Made by a program: the position numbers and the translations under genes. This document shows positions 28,197 through 42,240 of a DNA stretch of 64,000 nt, one piece after another (position 1 is the first letter of the stretch; each line of letters starts with the position of its first letter). The notes beneath the pieces are model-generated. The model worked only from the letters and a program-made list of their open reading frames with translations, made no database searches and was not told where the DNA came from. Source of the DNA: Helicostylum pulchrum (Eukaryota > Mucoromycota > Mucoromycetes > Mucorales > Mucoraceae); assembly GCA_025677825.1 (NCBI GenBank), contig JAIXMO010000004.1, positions 806,001 through 870,000 of the forward strand, read 5' to 3'.

Positions 28197-28759
28197 AATA
28201 AAGTTACAATATTTCTGCTTATGTAAACAGCTATTGATCTTCCGTCAATGTTTGCTTACCTAACACAACGCTAAACCTAATTTAGCAACTTGAGTTATCA
28301 CAGCGGTTTGGTTAAAATATGTTTCTAAATTAAAAGAGGCTGAAGTAGTATTAGAAAAAACCATTAATTAATTGATGCATACAAGATTAGTATCTTCCAA
28401 GTCAATGCAGGCTTTTAATCGTATTTATAGACACTGAATTATATTATACTACGTGTTTGTGTGTTACCATTTTATCAGCCACGTTTCATTACTATTGAAC
28501 GTGCAAGCATACGTGGAAGTATGTGTATGAACTATATATTATACTTTAAACGTATTACTCACTTTCTATATATATAAAAAAACGACAGTTACTTTGTTTG
28601 GGAAGGTCTATTGGATTACCTAAGAAAAAAAAAATGCCATCCGAAGTTCGCGGCTATTTAAAAAAATAAAAATAAAAAGGTATATAAACGCCATTAGCAG
28701 GTATTTTTTAATTTCTTTTTTTTTTTTCTTCATATAAACTTTTTTTATAAAAATAAAAC
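28197..28759 (+). promoter_or_regulatory. Promoter region of the UDP-glucose epimerase gene
   Basis: 563 bp with no gene. A good TATA box (TATATAAA, 28681-28688) lies about 75 bp before the ATG, followed by a T-rich stretch. The strongly biased codon use of the gene downstream suits high expression. Confidence 0.6.
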
Positions 28760-30021
<1,262 letters not shown>

Positions 30022-30255
30022 ATCTTTTTTACCCATTATTTCACAATTATAATACATTTACACACAACTTTTAAACGTTTTTTGCTAGTAACATAACCCC
30101 ATTCATAATAAAACCTTTTGTTTTAAATATTTTTCTCGCTAGTCTTGCATTTATGTTTCTGTCGCATACATATACACAGTCAATATGCAAAATACCGGAG
30201 TATCTCTCCCCTCTTTGTTTGTTTGCTCCCGAGTTTTTTCTGGTGCATCAGTTTT

Positions 30256-31068
30256 TTATTTCACGAGATCTATAAACGGATCATCAGCTATCACTTTCAA
30301 TTCATCCCGTCCAGGTAAGGGAAGAACGATTTGATATGCGTGTAACATCATACGATACGTATCTGTATACACTTCTTCATAATTAAAATCCCCTACAATA
30401 GGATGACCAAGGTATTTTAAATGCAATCGTAATTGATGTCTTCTACCAGATATAGGTGAAAGTTCTACTTGAGTAACAGGTATTGTTTTTTCAATACCTG
30501 TCTTTTCTTCTTTATAATGATAATAACCACGTTGAACTACTTTTACAATTGTTTGTGCTGGTTTTCCAGAACTAATAACAGCCATTCGAAACTCATGATC
30601 TGGATCGTCATCGATAGATTGATCAACAAAGTACCTACAGCAATAAAAAAAAAAATTTAGCTTGCACCAAAAAAAAAGTCATTTTGTAAACTTTGTTTTA
30701 CTCATCGTCTTTTAAATGACCATTGACTAAAGCAAGATATGTCTTTTTGACAGTTCGCTCTCTAAATAATTTACTTGCGGCAGCAGCAGCTTTTTTGTTC
30801 AAAGCTAATACATAGATACCTGACGTAGCGTAATCGAGTTGATGGACGTTACGAAACTTTGGGATCTCTGGGAATTGGTCTTTTAAAATACTTTGAACTA
30901 AGAAAAGAATATAAATAAAATAAAAAATCAAAGAGGGGGCAGTAGTAATTTACCAGAAGTATCCGTTGTATTAGGATAATCTTGAATTCTACAGTCATAC
31001 GGCTTATTTACAATAAACCAGTCCTCATCACGATAAATAACAGGAATAAGTTGGTTTAAACGATCCAT
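30256..31068 (-). CDS. RluA-family pseudouridine synthase (RPUSD1-like)
   Basis: Isomerises uridine to pseudouridine in RNA. Exons 30954-31068, 30702-30897 and 30256-30634 give 229 residues. The family signature [16 protein letters not shown] contains the catalytic Asp in the usual HRLDxxTSG position (here HQLD). [24 protein letters not shown] and the C-terminal [11 protein letters not shown] are further RluA motifs. There is no N-terminal S4 domain, and it begins with [22 protein letters not shown], so it is a short stand-alone synthase like RPUSD1. Substrate and compartment cannot be told from sequence; no obvious mitochondrial presequence. The Arg of HRLD is Gln here, which is tolerated in some family members but worth checking. 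Confidence 0.92.
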
Positions 31069-31185
31069 TCAAAAAAAAAAGTAAGAGAAAAAAAATTATT
31101 TATTCAGAATATTTATATGGAGAGAAAGGAAAGAGGGGAAAATTTTACATGTGGTGATTTTTTTTAAAAAGGATTTTTTTTTTGT

Positions 31186-34100
31186 TTAGAAGCGAGCGTT
31201 AAGTTTACGCAAGATTTCATCACGAGCTTCAGGGCTCAATTTTTCTATAAGTTCACTGAATCCTTCAAATACAGCTTCCTGATCATCACTACCAAGGGTA
31301 ACAATCTGTTCCTTAAGAGCTTCACTCTTTAACTTATTGATACGTTGATCAATGACACTAGCACGCTTTTCAAACCATTCAGCAACGGCTTCATCGGCAT
31401 CTTCATAGACACTAGACTCGTTATCACTTTCAAACCACTTCTTGACCAATTGATACATTTCGTCACGATCCATAACAGACTTGGTAGCAGTAACAATCTT
31501 ACGGAAAGCATACTCTTCACAAAGTCTACGACGAACACGCCAGTAAAAGTATTGACGAGCATTACGCCATTCAAGAGGCTTACGGATAACGCCCTTAGCC
31601 TTCATACGACCAGTACGATCATGAAGATCAGCAAATTGAATAGAGATTTGTTGGTAAACAGGCATAAGTTCTTGTTCACGAGCTTCGATTTGAAGCTTAA
31701 GAGCAGCCTTTTCTTCTTCAGTCTTGCCTTCTTCGGCAATTTGCTTCTTTAATTCGGCATAAGCAGGATCAAGACGTTCCATAGTAGCCAAAAGAGCAGG
31801 CTTACGGTACTTGATCTCAACAATACCCTCGGGTTCCAAAACACCACCACGAGCATTGACATCAGCGTACATTTCCATCATATCTTCATTGATAGTAGGA
31901 TCAACAACGACCCAAGCACCACCACGGAGTTCACCGTTAGGAACAATGTAAACAAAGACAGGTTGCTTATAATTACTAAGAGCATCAACAATCATGGCAC
32001 CGTACTTGAGTACTTCATGATACATATCACGTTGACCACCAGAGAAACCACGCCAGTTGGCAAAGATCATTAAAGGTAATTGTTCACCCTTGTTGAAATC
32101 GTTAATGGCTTGAGCAGTCTTGTAAGCAGAGTTAGGGTACCAAACACCACCAGCTTCCATGAATACTTGTTCAGTAGAATCAGCGTTTGCAGGATCAGCA
32201 GGAACAATGTTTTCAACGGTACGAGTCTCAACAGAGACGACACCCATAGGGATACCACCTAAACGAGCACGACCGACAACAACAGTACGAGCCCAACCGC
32301 TCAAGGTCTCAGTAAATGAGTCTTGATCGAAGAAACCACTTAACCATTTACCGTTTTCGCTCTTACCGGCCAAGAAGAAACGAGGATCAGAGGGGCCCTT
32401 GGGAGGACAGTACTCGATCTCACGATCAATAGGATCAATACCCAAACGCATAGTGACAGGAGCGTTCTTGACATCGGGGACAAAAGAAAGCCATTGGACA
32501 ATCTTGGCAATACCTTCAAGATCATTTTCAGCAGTTAAATGAGAGACACCGTTCTTGTACATGATTTGAGTACCACCCAATTGCAAATTAGAGGTATAAA
32601 CTTCACGACCAAGAACCTTGTTTAAGGCAGGAGCACCGGTCAAGATAATAGGTTGGCCTTCGTTTTGAATGGTACGTTGACCAAGACGGACAAGGTAAGC
32701 ACCAATACCGACGGAACGACAAGTGACTAAAGTGATGGTAAAGATATCATCATAAGCACGAGAAGTAGCACCAGCAATAAGACCAGAACCCTTCAAGTTC
32801 TCAACACCAAGACCGTCGGTATGACCGATAACATCAGTGATACGGAAACGAGTTTCACCTTCATCTTGAATTTCTTCAACGATGACAGACTTGGTATCAC
32901 CTTGTTGCAAGAGTGCTTCGTGATCAGCAGGAGTCAAGTAAAGGTACTTGAAACCAGCAATGGGGTTGGTGTTATCCTTCCAAGCAGCCTTGAATTGACC
33001 GATGAGCTCTTCAGCAAGGCCGATACGAGCACCAGAGTTAGCAGACAAGTAAATACGAGGAATACCAAGAGAACGAGCAAGCTCAGAGGCCTTGAAAAAG
33101 ACTTGATCTTCAGCAACACCGAAAGAACCAATCTTGAAGGTAATATCGTTAGCAATAGCAATGATACGACGACCGCTAGGGTATTCGGGAGTACGAATAG
33201 TCATGATCCAAGCAACCATACCAACAGTGTTGGTACCGGGAGCACGTTCAATTTCTTGAAGCACATCATCTTCATCAAGAACCAATTCCTTGGCCTCGAT
33301 AATATGACTGGGTTGCTTTAAGCTAGGGTTACGCTTGCAAGCAAGAGTCCATTGGTTTTGAACAGATTGGCGGAAGAGTTCAGGGAAATCATAAACGTAA
33401 GTAGTACCCATTAAATGAGCCTTGTAACGACGAGGTTGGAGCCATTCCTTGGTAGGATAAGGAGTAGATAAAGGTTGCATGTGCATAGCACCGGGAATCT
33501 TGTTAACAGATTTGAGAATCCAACCGCTCTTTTCGGTCTTGACTTCTTGATAAACTTCGACCTTCAAGATAAAACCAGAGACGTTATCCACAGCGAAACG
33601 CATAGGGATGATAGGGGCATCGGGTCTCTTGGATTGAACGTTGAAACGGATTTCAGCACCGGTGACACGAAGTTTCCAAAGACGCTTACCATGACGGTCA
33701 ACAAAGTCCTTCAAGGCATGCTCAACTTCATCAGCTTCAATAGCAAAAGTAGGAATAAAGTTGATGAACAAGTGGTTACAATCAGAGTTCTTGTATTCGT
33801 GGCTAACGATTTCAAGAGTATCCATGATATCGGTCAAGAGACGATCACTTTCGGAGATCAAGTAATCAGCAGTACGCATAGAACTCTTGACACGACCAGG
33901 ACGAACCAAGGCACGAATGAAGAAACGGCAATCGGAGGGGTTTTCCTTGGCAGTAGCATAGTAGACATGCATTTGTCTGTTCTCAATGAAACAAGGCTTG
34001 ATGTCAAAATTAGAGAGACGAGCCAACTCGAGTTGGTAAGCCATAGCAGGTTCAATATGACGAATGGTCTCGTCTTCTTGGTAGTTTTCACGCTCACGGA

Positions 34101-37100
34101 AAGTATAGTAATCGGGCCATTGGTTGTCACGACAGACAACAACGGAAAGACGACGAAGATGAGCCTTACGGAAAGCAGCAGCATTAGCACTGATCATTTC
34201 ACAAATCTTGTTTCTGAACGCAGCATCGTCCAAGTTTTCATCAGCGCGAACGGCAATGTTGAGAATGTTCTCCATACGATCTTCAGTGGCGGTCTTGGCT
34301 TTAGCCATCATAGGGGGGAGAGGCTCTTCTTCAAAGGCGGTCAAGATACGAGGTAACTCGGCATCAAGATCAGCTAAAGAGTTACAGGCGGTCATGGCAC
34401 CAGTACGGATAGGCTCTTCTTCAGTCTTGTTGAGCAAGAAGGTAAGATCAGAGTAAGAAGCGATACGTTTGTTGGAGTCAATACCGTTAGCAGCAGTTTG
34501 GAGCAAGAACTTCCAGGCAACAACATAGGGCTTGTGTTCAAGGTTATAGGCAACGTCCAAAATCTTGTAGGCGTGGTAAGAACGACGGCAGTAGACTTCA
34601 ATAGCGGCTAAAGCAATATAAGGATCATCGTGGTAGAAGAAATGAGGCAAGACGTCAAATACGTTGAACTTGGTGTCGATCAAATCCTTAAAGGCGTCAT
34701 AGCTAGGGGTACGGTATTCAACGCCGCCACCGTAGACAGACTCAGTAACAGAGCTCTTCAAAATTTGATACATTTGAGATTGACGTTCTTCATAAGAGGG
34801 TAATTGACAAATGATCAAAAGCTCACGAGCCTTGAGGGTGACCTTTTGAGTAGCACGGCTTTCTAATTCAGATAAACGCTTCAAGATGGGGGTGAAGTAC
34901 TTATCGAGAGCAGCACCGGTGCTGACAGGGTTAATCATATCGAGCAACAACAAGATAAGGTTGTTCTTGACATTGACCTTGGCATGAGACAAGACAACAG
35001 CCAAAACCTTATCCAAATCATCCTTGTGTTGATCTCTAAGGGACAAGATAACTTCTTCGTCACGTTGTTGGTTGAACAAGATCTCAACATCGTAGTATTT
35101 TTCCATCAATTGAACGTAGACTTGGTAAGCGTGATCTGCAAGACCGTGTCTGAAACGCTCAAAGATACTGGTCAAAGGAGCAACTGCGTTCTTGAAAGCA
35201 GTGGCTTCAGATTGAAGAGTGATGTGTTCACGAGCGAAATCCTCAACCAACTTTTCGAATTCGACAGCGGGGAATTCACGCTTAGCAGCTAAGGATTCGT
35301 CAGCTAATTTGTGGATAGCGGTTTCTAAGCGTTGAGGGATACGGCCAGAGACAACGGATAAGACAGCGTTTAATTCAGAGTAAGGTAATTCGGGGTTGTT
35401 CAAGATATCGGCAAAGTCCTTGACGACAGTTTGGACAAGGGCTTGAGTATCGTAGCCTTGGAGGATGTTCTCAAGAATACTCTGGGTAGCGTGGAAGCGT
35501 TGAATGGGCTTGTCGCCAGAGATGTGAGGGTCGCCGAATGCAGGAACAGTTCCGTTGAAGGGAAGTGCGTGCTTGACACGGCTAGGATCGTCAAGAGACA
35601 AAATACCAATGATATCACCGGCTTCAAGAGTAGTACCGGCTTGTTTAATGAATTGAACATGACCATCTTCAGAGGCAATTAAAGGCATATACATTTTCAT
35701 AACCTAATACAGTAATAAAAGTTTAACATCATTTCCCTTTTTTTTTCCTTCCCCTCCTAAAAATTAAATTTTTACCTCAATTTCAGCATAAGCATCACCA
35801 GCCTTTAAATGATCACCATTTTCAAGAAGCAAGTTAACAAGTTTACCAGGAGAAGGACTTCTTAATTGAGTAGGATCACTTTCCTTTTCCAAAAGACAGG
35901 TCTTACCGTCAACCATCAAACGGGTAGCTTGCACTTCGTCACGAGAATAAGTAGTATGAGACTTACCGTCAATAGAGATCAAAAGACCACCGTCGGATAA
36001 ATCACGGATACCAACTTGGGTCTTGGTACCGTTCAAGTACAAGGTATAGATACCAGGAGCGGAACGAGTCACGGTAAAGTTATAACGCACTTCCTCATAG
36101 ATAAATTCCACCGTGAAGACAGTACGAAGACTACCCTTACTAGGGATTTGACCCTTTTCAAGCGATTGCTTATACTGTTGGAAACATTCCAAAGAAGCCA
36201 TATGAGCTTTAGTGACAGCGCCACAGAAGATAGCCAACATTGTATCGGGACGTTCAGCAGTCAACTTTTTCGAGATCAACATATCCAACCATCCAGTATT
36301 GATGGTGTTGTCTTCAAAATCGGGGGTCTCGAGCAAACGAATAATGTACTCTACAGTGGTACGGAAATCACCACGGATAGATAATTCTTTAAGGGCGATA
36401 ACCATATTCTTACGAGACTGTTGACGGTTTTCACCGTAGGCAAAGATATGACCGAACTGAGAATCTGCGTACTCGTGCAAACCACCAGCGGAAACCACTG
36501 AGAAATAACCCCAGACGTTGGTACTGGATCGGAAATTGAGTTCTTGCATGATACCGGATGAAGGCTTGAAACCAGCATCGGGATTTTCAGCGGTGATACG
36601 ACAGGCGATAACGTGGCCCTTGGGTGTAGGACGACGATGGCTGGTAAGAGAAGTAGGGTGCTCAAATCCAAAATCGATATCTGAAGCGCTGTTGGGTTGT
36701 ACACCGTAGAGAACACGGATATCGCGAATACGGTGAAGGGGGATACCCATAGCGATTTGGAGCTGAGCAGCAGGTAAGTTGACACCGGATACCATTTCGG
36801 TGGTAGGATGCTCGACTTGCAATCTAGGGTTCAATTCCAAAAAGTAGAACTTTTCATCGTGATGACTGTAAAGATATTCTACGGTACCGGCAGAAACATA
36901 ACCTACCAATTTACCAAGTCTAACTGCGGCCTTTTCCATTTGTTCAAAGATTTCGGGCTTAGCAATTGTGACAGGTGCTTCTTCAATAATCTTTTGATGA
37001 CGACGTTGAACAGAGCAATCACGGCCGAACAAACTGATGGCGTTACCGTACTGATCGGCTAAGAGTTGGACTTCCAAGTGACGAGCGTTACCGGCAAGCT

Positions 37101-38077
37101 TCATAATAAAGATGGGAGAACCGGGGATCTCGCCCTGCACTTGGGCAAATAATTGAGCAAAATTGGATCCATCCTTTACCATACGAATACCTTTTCCTCC
37201 ACCACCTTCAGAGGCCTTGATCATGACGGGGAAACCGATCTTTTCGGCAGCAACAAGACCTTGAGCAGCGGTCTTGACGCAGGCTTGTTGATATGCAAAG
37301 TCGGGGACAATAACGTGACCGGAAGGATCAAGTTCGGTGTCGGTAATGTTATCACCACTCCAGCCCATTGTAGGTACTTGAGCACTTTGTGCTACAATTG
37401 TCGAGGAAATTTTGTCACCTAATGATCTCATAGCAGATGCAGGAGGACCGATAAACAAACATTTGTACTTTGACTTTGCAAGCATTTCAGGCAAACGAGG
37501 ATTTTCTGAAGCGTGACCCCTAAAAAAAACAAAGAAATTAGAATTTTTTTCTGGTTTTTTTTTTTTTTTAGTAAAGAAAAAAAAAACTTACCAACCGGCC
37601 CAAACAGCATGTACAGCAGTTCTTTCAGCAACATCAACAATCAATTCAACATTAGCATAATTGTTATTATTAGGTCCACCGGGAACTTCGACGAAATTAT
37701 CGGCCATACGGATATATTCAGCATTAGCCTTTAAATCTTCGGGAGTGGCCATGACAGTGAATTCAATGGCTCTTTCGTTGCCAAAGGTTTCATATGCCCA
37801 TTTTCTTACCGAACGGATTTCCTTCATAGCTGCCATACCGTTATTAGCGATTAAAACCTTGGAGATAACTGTGTGGCCTTCATGAGCTTGGACAAAGTCT
37901 TTTACAGGTCCTTGAGGAGCATTTTCAATACTGTTACCACCTTTTTTTTTTTGAAAAAAAGAAAAAAATGTTAGTACAGATTGTTGTTTTGTTTGTTTTG
38001 GGGGGGAGGGAGATAAAAAGTTGTCAAAGTATAGTCTTACCTAAAAAGTGGCCAGGTAAACTCTTGTGTTCAACCAT
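31186..38077 (-). CDS. ACC1: Acetyl-CoA carboxylase, multidomain cytosolic form
   Basis: Carboxylates acetyl-CoA to malonyl-CoA, the committed step of fatty-acid synthesis. Exons 38041-38077, 37592-37940, 35776-37519 and 31186-35703 give 2215 residues, close to yeast Acc1 (2233). The biotin carboxylase part starts with [20 protein letters not shown] and has the ATP-grasp loop [14 protein letters not shown] and [15 protein letters not shown]. The biotin carrier motif VMKM is at residues 711-714, with Lys713 the attachment site; intron 3 falls exactly between the preceding Glu and VMKM. The long central region follows, then the carboxyltransferase ([46 protein letters not shown]). No targeting peptide precedes the conserved N-terminus, so it is cytosolic. 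The first coding exon encodes only 12 full codons. Codon bias suggests high expression. Confidence 0.98.
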
Positions 38078-41000
38078 AGTGTATGTGTTGTTATGTAATT
38101 ATAAATTTGATATGTGTAAAGTGGTGTTTTAATGTATGTGCGTATGGATAAATAATAAAACGCGTTCGGGGAAAAAAGTATGACTAGATGATGTTATTAT
38201 TAATTTATTTTGCCCTCCACAAAAAAAATAAAATATACAAGTATTAACAACAATAAAGAAAAAGAGAAAAAAAAAAAAAAAAAAAAAAAAGATGCGTAAA
38301 AATAAAAGCAAAGAACTCCGAGTTTTTTTTTTTTTTTTCTCCCCCACCTTTCCCTTGATGAAGTTTCAAGGTGAGGAACTGGGATTGAAGATAAGCCAAT
38401 CAAAGTATGTACTGCACCCCAACAAGCTGGGTGAAAGAGGTTGCTTGATGGTATTTTTAAACTCTTTCAAAATCTTTTTTGATGAATTTGGGGATTCAAG
38501 TGTTTTGGGGTTATTCTATTTTGTTGAGTATTTTCATCTTTGACTAGTAACATGATAATCAGGCATAAAATTTACCTTTTTTTTTTATATGAGGCATTAA
38601 AACTGTTTCATTTGAATTCTGTCCTTTTTCCGTTTCTTTTATATTTCAGTGCATCGGTAAATCATTTAACATTTTTTTTAATTCACTTGTCAAAAAAAAA
38701 TATTAAGCAGGAAAAAAAAAAAATGTTCTACCCCCTTTTTTTGAAAAAAAAAAGCCTAAATTCTTGATTATATAACGAGATGGGGCTGCTTGAATGATCT
38801 CTATCGTCCCCCAAACTGACAAATCTTTATCCGATATCGCAAAAATTAAATGCCCCTGGTATAAATTCGAAATTTTCCACTTGGTCTGTGTGTCCTCGCT
38901 CTCTCTCTCTCTCTCTTTACTTTCGCACCCTTTTCTTTTTTTTTTTTTACTTGTTTCTTTGTAATTTCGAAACATCAAAAACTGTCATCATAATATTTAC
39001 ACATTTAAAGCCGAAACGAGATTTCGAGATTTCCGGTATCTGGATTATAAATATTTATCTACGCTACGTCATAAAAAAAAGAGAGATAGCAGTAACTTTT
39101 TTTTTTTTTTTTCTGCATTATTAAAAAAATATAATGGCATTGTTGGTAGTACATTAATATTATTGTGGGGGAGACTTTGCGAGAATATGGCACAGCAACA
39201 CTCCAAAACTTTACCCAAAAAAAAAAATATTGATCCCAGATCAATTTTTGTACATCTAAAAAAATATTTTTTAAAAAGGAGATATTTTGTTGTGTGGCTA
39301 TATAGGATACAGCTCAAAAAAAGTATAGAGTTCAGTTTTATAGAGCGCGCTGCACAAAAAGTGTCCCTGTACGGATTTTCCTTATCTTTTTACATGAATT
39401 CGGTATAATCGGTATCAAATGGATCATTGGTTTCAGTAAGTCATCTGTAACAACATAATGTACAGTTCCGTCCACTTTTTTTTTTTTTTTAATTCTCGTA
39501 CCGGCGACTCTGCTTACTACTTGTTTCTGATAGTTCAAGATGAGTAATGCCGGAATCATTTGAATTGTATTACGAAATAAACAATATTTGCAGATTTAAT
39601 CTTTCCCTCGTTTTTTATCAAAAAGTAGCTCATATTTTTTTTATTGTTTAGTGTGACCCAGTCGCTTGGATTTATTAACTCGATCATTTAATAAACGCTC
39701 TCTTCTTCTTCTTCGAACATCTTTAAGCCCGTGAGTCATGAGATGGAGACCGGGTTATTTCATCTGTAGTTGAAGGCGCGCTTCTTTTATTTTTGTCGCA
39801 TAGAAAGCAATTCCCTTTTTTTTTTTTTTTAATTCATCTGTCGGAGATGTACTTGAGTTTTTTTTTTCACCTTCGTTCCCTGACCCTTCCAACGCGACTT
39901 GAATACCTTTTTTTTTGCACTAAGATTATAAAAAGTTAGTTTGTTCTGACACGAGAGAGAGAAGGTGGTTTTTTTACGTAATTTTAATATTTATAGAATA
40001 CCAAGCGCATTGCTTGCTTGCTTGCAAAAAAAAAAGATAATATTTCGCTTTATTTCTGTGAAACGTTTACTTGAAATAGATTTTTTGATTTCCCTCTGTT
40101 ATAAGAGGTACAGCGAAAGTTTTGAAATTGATGCGCACTGCGTAAGTATGCGATCCTCTTTTGCTGTATGAAAGAGTTGCGCAGAAAAAAAAATCGTTTG
40201 TCTGTAGTAACTGTAGTAAACGGTATGTTTGTTATTCCATCACTAATAAAACTGTATTCGTGGGAGAGTTTCTTTGTGCAAAAAAAAAAAAAAGAAAGAA
40301 CGATCATATATTTATAAATAGTTTTAAGCTAATTTACAAATATTTTTATTAATAAAATACCTTAAAAAAAAGAGAGAGAGAGATTATACCCGTTATAGGA
40401 TAAAATGATGAATAGAAAAAGACACACACTTTGGATATGTTTACAAAAAGCATATTGTTAAACTTTCCGAGTTCTAAACTATGACTAATTAATATATCTT
40501 GTATCCAAGATTTTGTATAAATTTGTAGCGTAGATCGTGGAACGCGCTCAACCCGAACACACCGACGTCATTTTCTTCTTCTTTTTGTAGGTACGCTAAG
40601 AAAGCTAACCTTTATTAAACTTTTTTATTATTAAGAACGATAAGTTTATTTCTCAATTTCATTTTAAAATCAAGAAATCAGTTTATACCCTTTCTCTCCT
40701 CCTCTACCTTATCCGCTCTCCTCTCTTCTCTTTTTTTCTCTCTCTGTTTTGTTAGTGTAATATTTTTTATAAACATTTTTTGGTTTGAAACATCATTTTC
40801 TGTAATCTTTTTAATAAAAAAAAATCCTTTCATTCTGTAAAAGGAAAAATCTTAATAACAATTACGCTAATCCTTTCTGGTTTTAAAAACACATCATGGA
40901 AATTTCCGTGAGTGTACTGTGCTCACGGCTTTTAATTATTTATTTTTGGTCCGAACGCTTTTTCGACAGATCTAGTTACTAAAGAGTATGTTGATCTGCC

Positions 41001-41290
41001 CTGGCAAAAAAGACGGGAAAAGAATACATTGGGCCGCGCCATGTCAGCAGAGTGTTTATGATTTCCGTAACACACTTATTACTAACAGTGAAAAAAGTTG
41101 GATGAATAATTCGATCAAGTGTTGGACAAAAAATAATGTCAAAGTGGCACAAAAGATCCGCGCCAAGACTCGATTAAATTTAACGTCTAAATTGCTTTTT
41201 TTTTTTTTTTTTTGCTAACATATCGAACATTGTAAAAAAATTAAACGGATACATTGAACTATTCCGTATTCCTTTTTTTTTTTTTTGCAG

Positions 41291-41456
41291 ATCATTAAAA
41301 GGTTTTGCTGCTAGAAATCTTTTTGTTTTATCCGGTAAAAAAAAAAAAAATGATTATAATAGTTTCTTGTCGGTACTTTGTTAGTTTTTAGGTTGGGGTC
41401 CCACGACTCCAATTTGGATTATTTTTTTTTGTTATCAAAGATTATATGCAACTTAA
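41291..41456 (+). CDS. Possible 3' end of a small membrane protein gene (weak)
   Basis: A segment preceded by TTTTTTGCAG and ended by GTAAAA (41291-41334) joins, across a 57-bp gap ending in TTTTTAG, to 41392-41456. Together they read SLKGFAARNLFVLSG and then WGPTTPIWIIFFCYQRLYAT before a stop. The second part would be a single hydrophobic helix at the C-terminus. I could not find a matching upstream exon, the family is not recognised, and chance joining is possible in such T-rich sequence. Confidence 0.18.
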
Positions 41457-42075
41457 AAAAAAAAATGGTGTATATAAATTACTAGAATCATATGTCGGTA
41501 GATCTCCTAACGATCTTTTTATTATGTAGCATATTTCGTTACTATTAATACTTTCAATAAACATGGTGTTGCATTTCTTTACTAGCTAGACCTTTTAAAG
41601 GTACTATACAAAAAAAAATGATAGTTTCTGTTTATAGGAAATTAGCTACTTCATTAAGCATACAATTTGCATTTTTATATATTTATGAAAAAGGGTGAGA
41701 ATTGAAAAAAAAACATATGAATCCCCCACCTCCTAAATATAGGTGGAAAATCCATTACTTTTATGATTTATATGCATATTGATTTTGTACCAACAATGCG
41801 TACTTACAAAGTTTTTTTTTTTTGAGCTGTACTTGATAAAAACCATTTCAGGAGATATAAGGAATGTTCATCGCTGTTCTTTTTCTTTATACTGTTATAC
41901 CTCACCCAAGCACGTGTTAAGCCTGGTTTTTTTTATTACTTATTAGCGGTACGACATTAAAAAAAAACTTTAAATCCGCATATTAAAAAATATGTATACG
42001 ATAAAATTAAAAAAACTATACAAGTTTAAAAAAAAAAAGGATTGATTTTTTATTTGTTTTGAAATAATGTATAAG

Positions 42076-42098
42076 TGTGTGTGTGTGTGTGTGTGTAA
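42076..42098 (+). repeat. (GT)n microsatellite
   Basis: Ten to eleven GT units about 140 bp beyond the 3' end of the CON7-like gene. Confidence 0.9.
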
Positions 42099-42240
42099 AT
42101 CAGTGATATTAAATAATTATATGTACAAAAAAGAATAAAAAAAGGCATATATGCAGAACAAACTACTAAAAGGGAGGTGAGAGGATTAATTCATATAATA
42201 GAAAAAAGCAGAGAAAAAAGAAAAAAAAAGGGTTGATAAA

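Larger units (their letters stand above)
38078..42240. other. Long intergenic region upstream of ACC1
   Basis: Very rich in A and T homopolymers, with CT and GA microsatellites (about 38895-38918 and 40371-40383) and a GT microsatellite (42076-42098). A CCAAT box at 38396-38400 lies about 320 bp upstream of the ACC1 ATG. Two exon-like pieces at 41291-41334 and 41392-41456 are described separately. No other frame is convincing. Confidence 0.55.

Noticed and set aside
31345..37885. Many long antisense frames across ACC1 (for example 33475-34356, plus strand)
   Set aside because: They mirror the strongly biased codons of ACC1 on the other strand, have no domain character and overlap a complete conserved gene.
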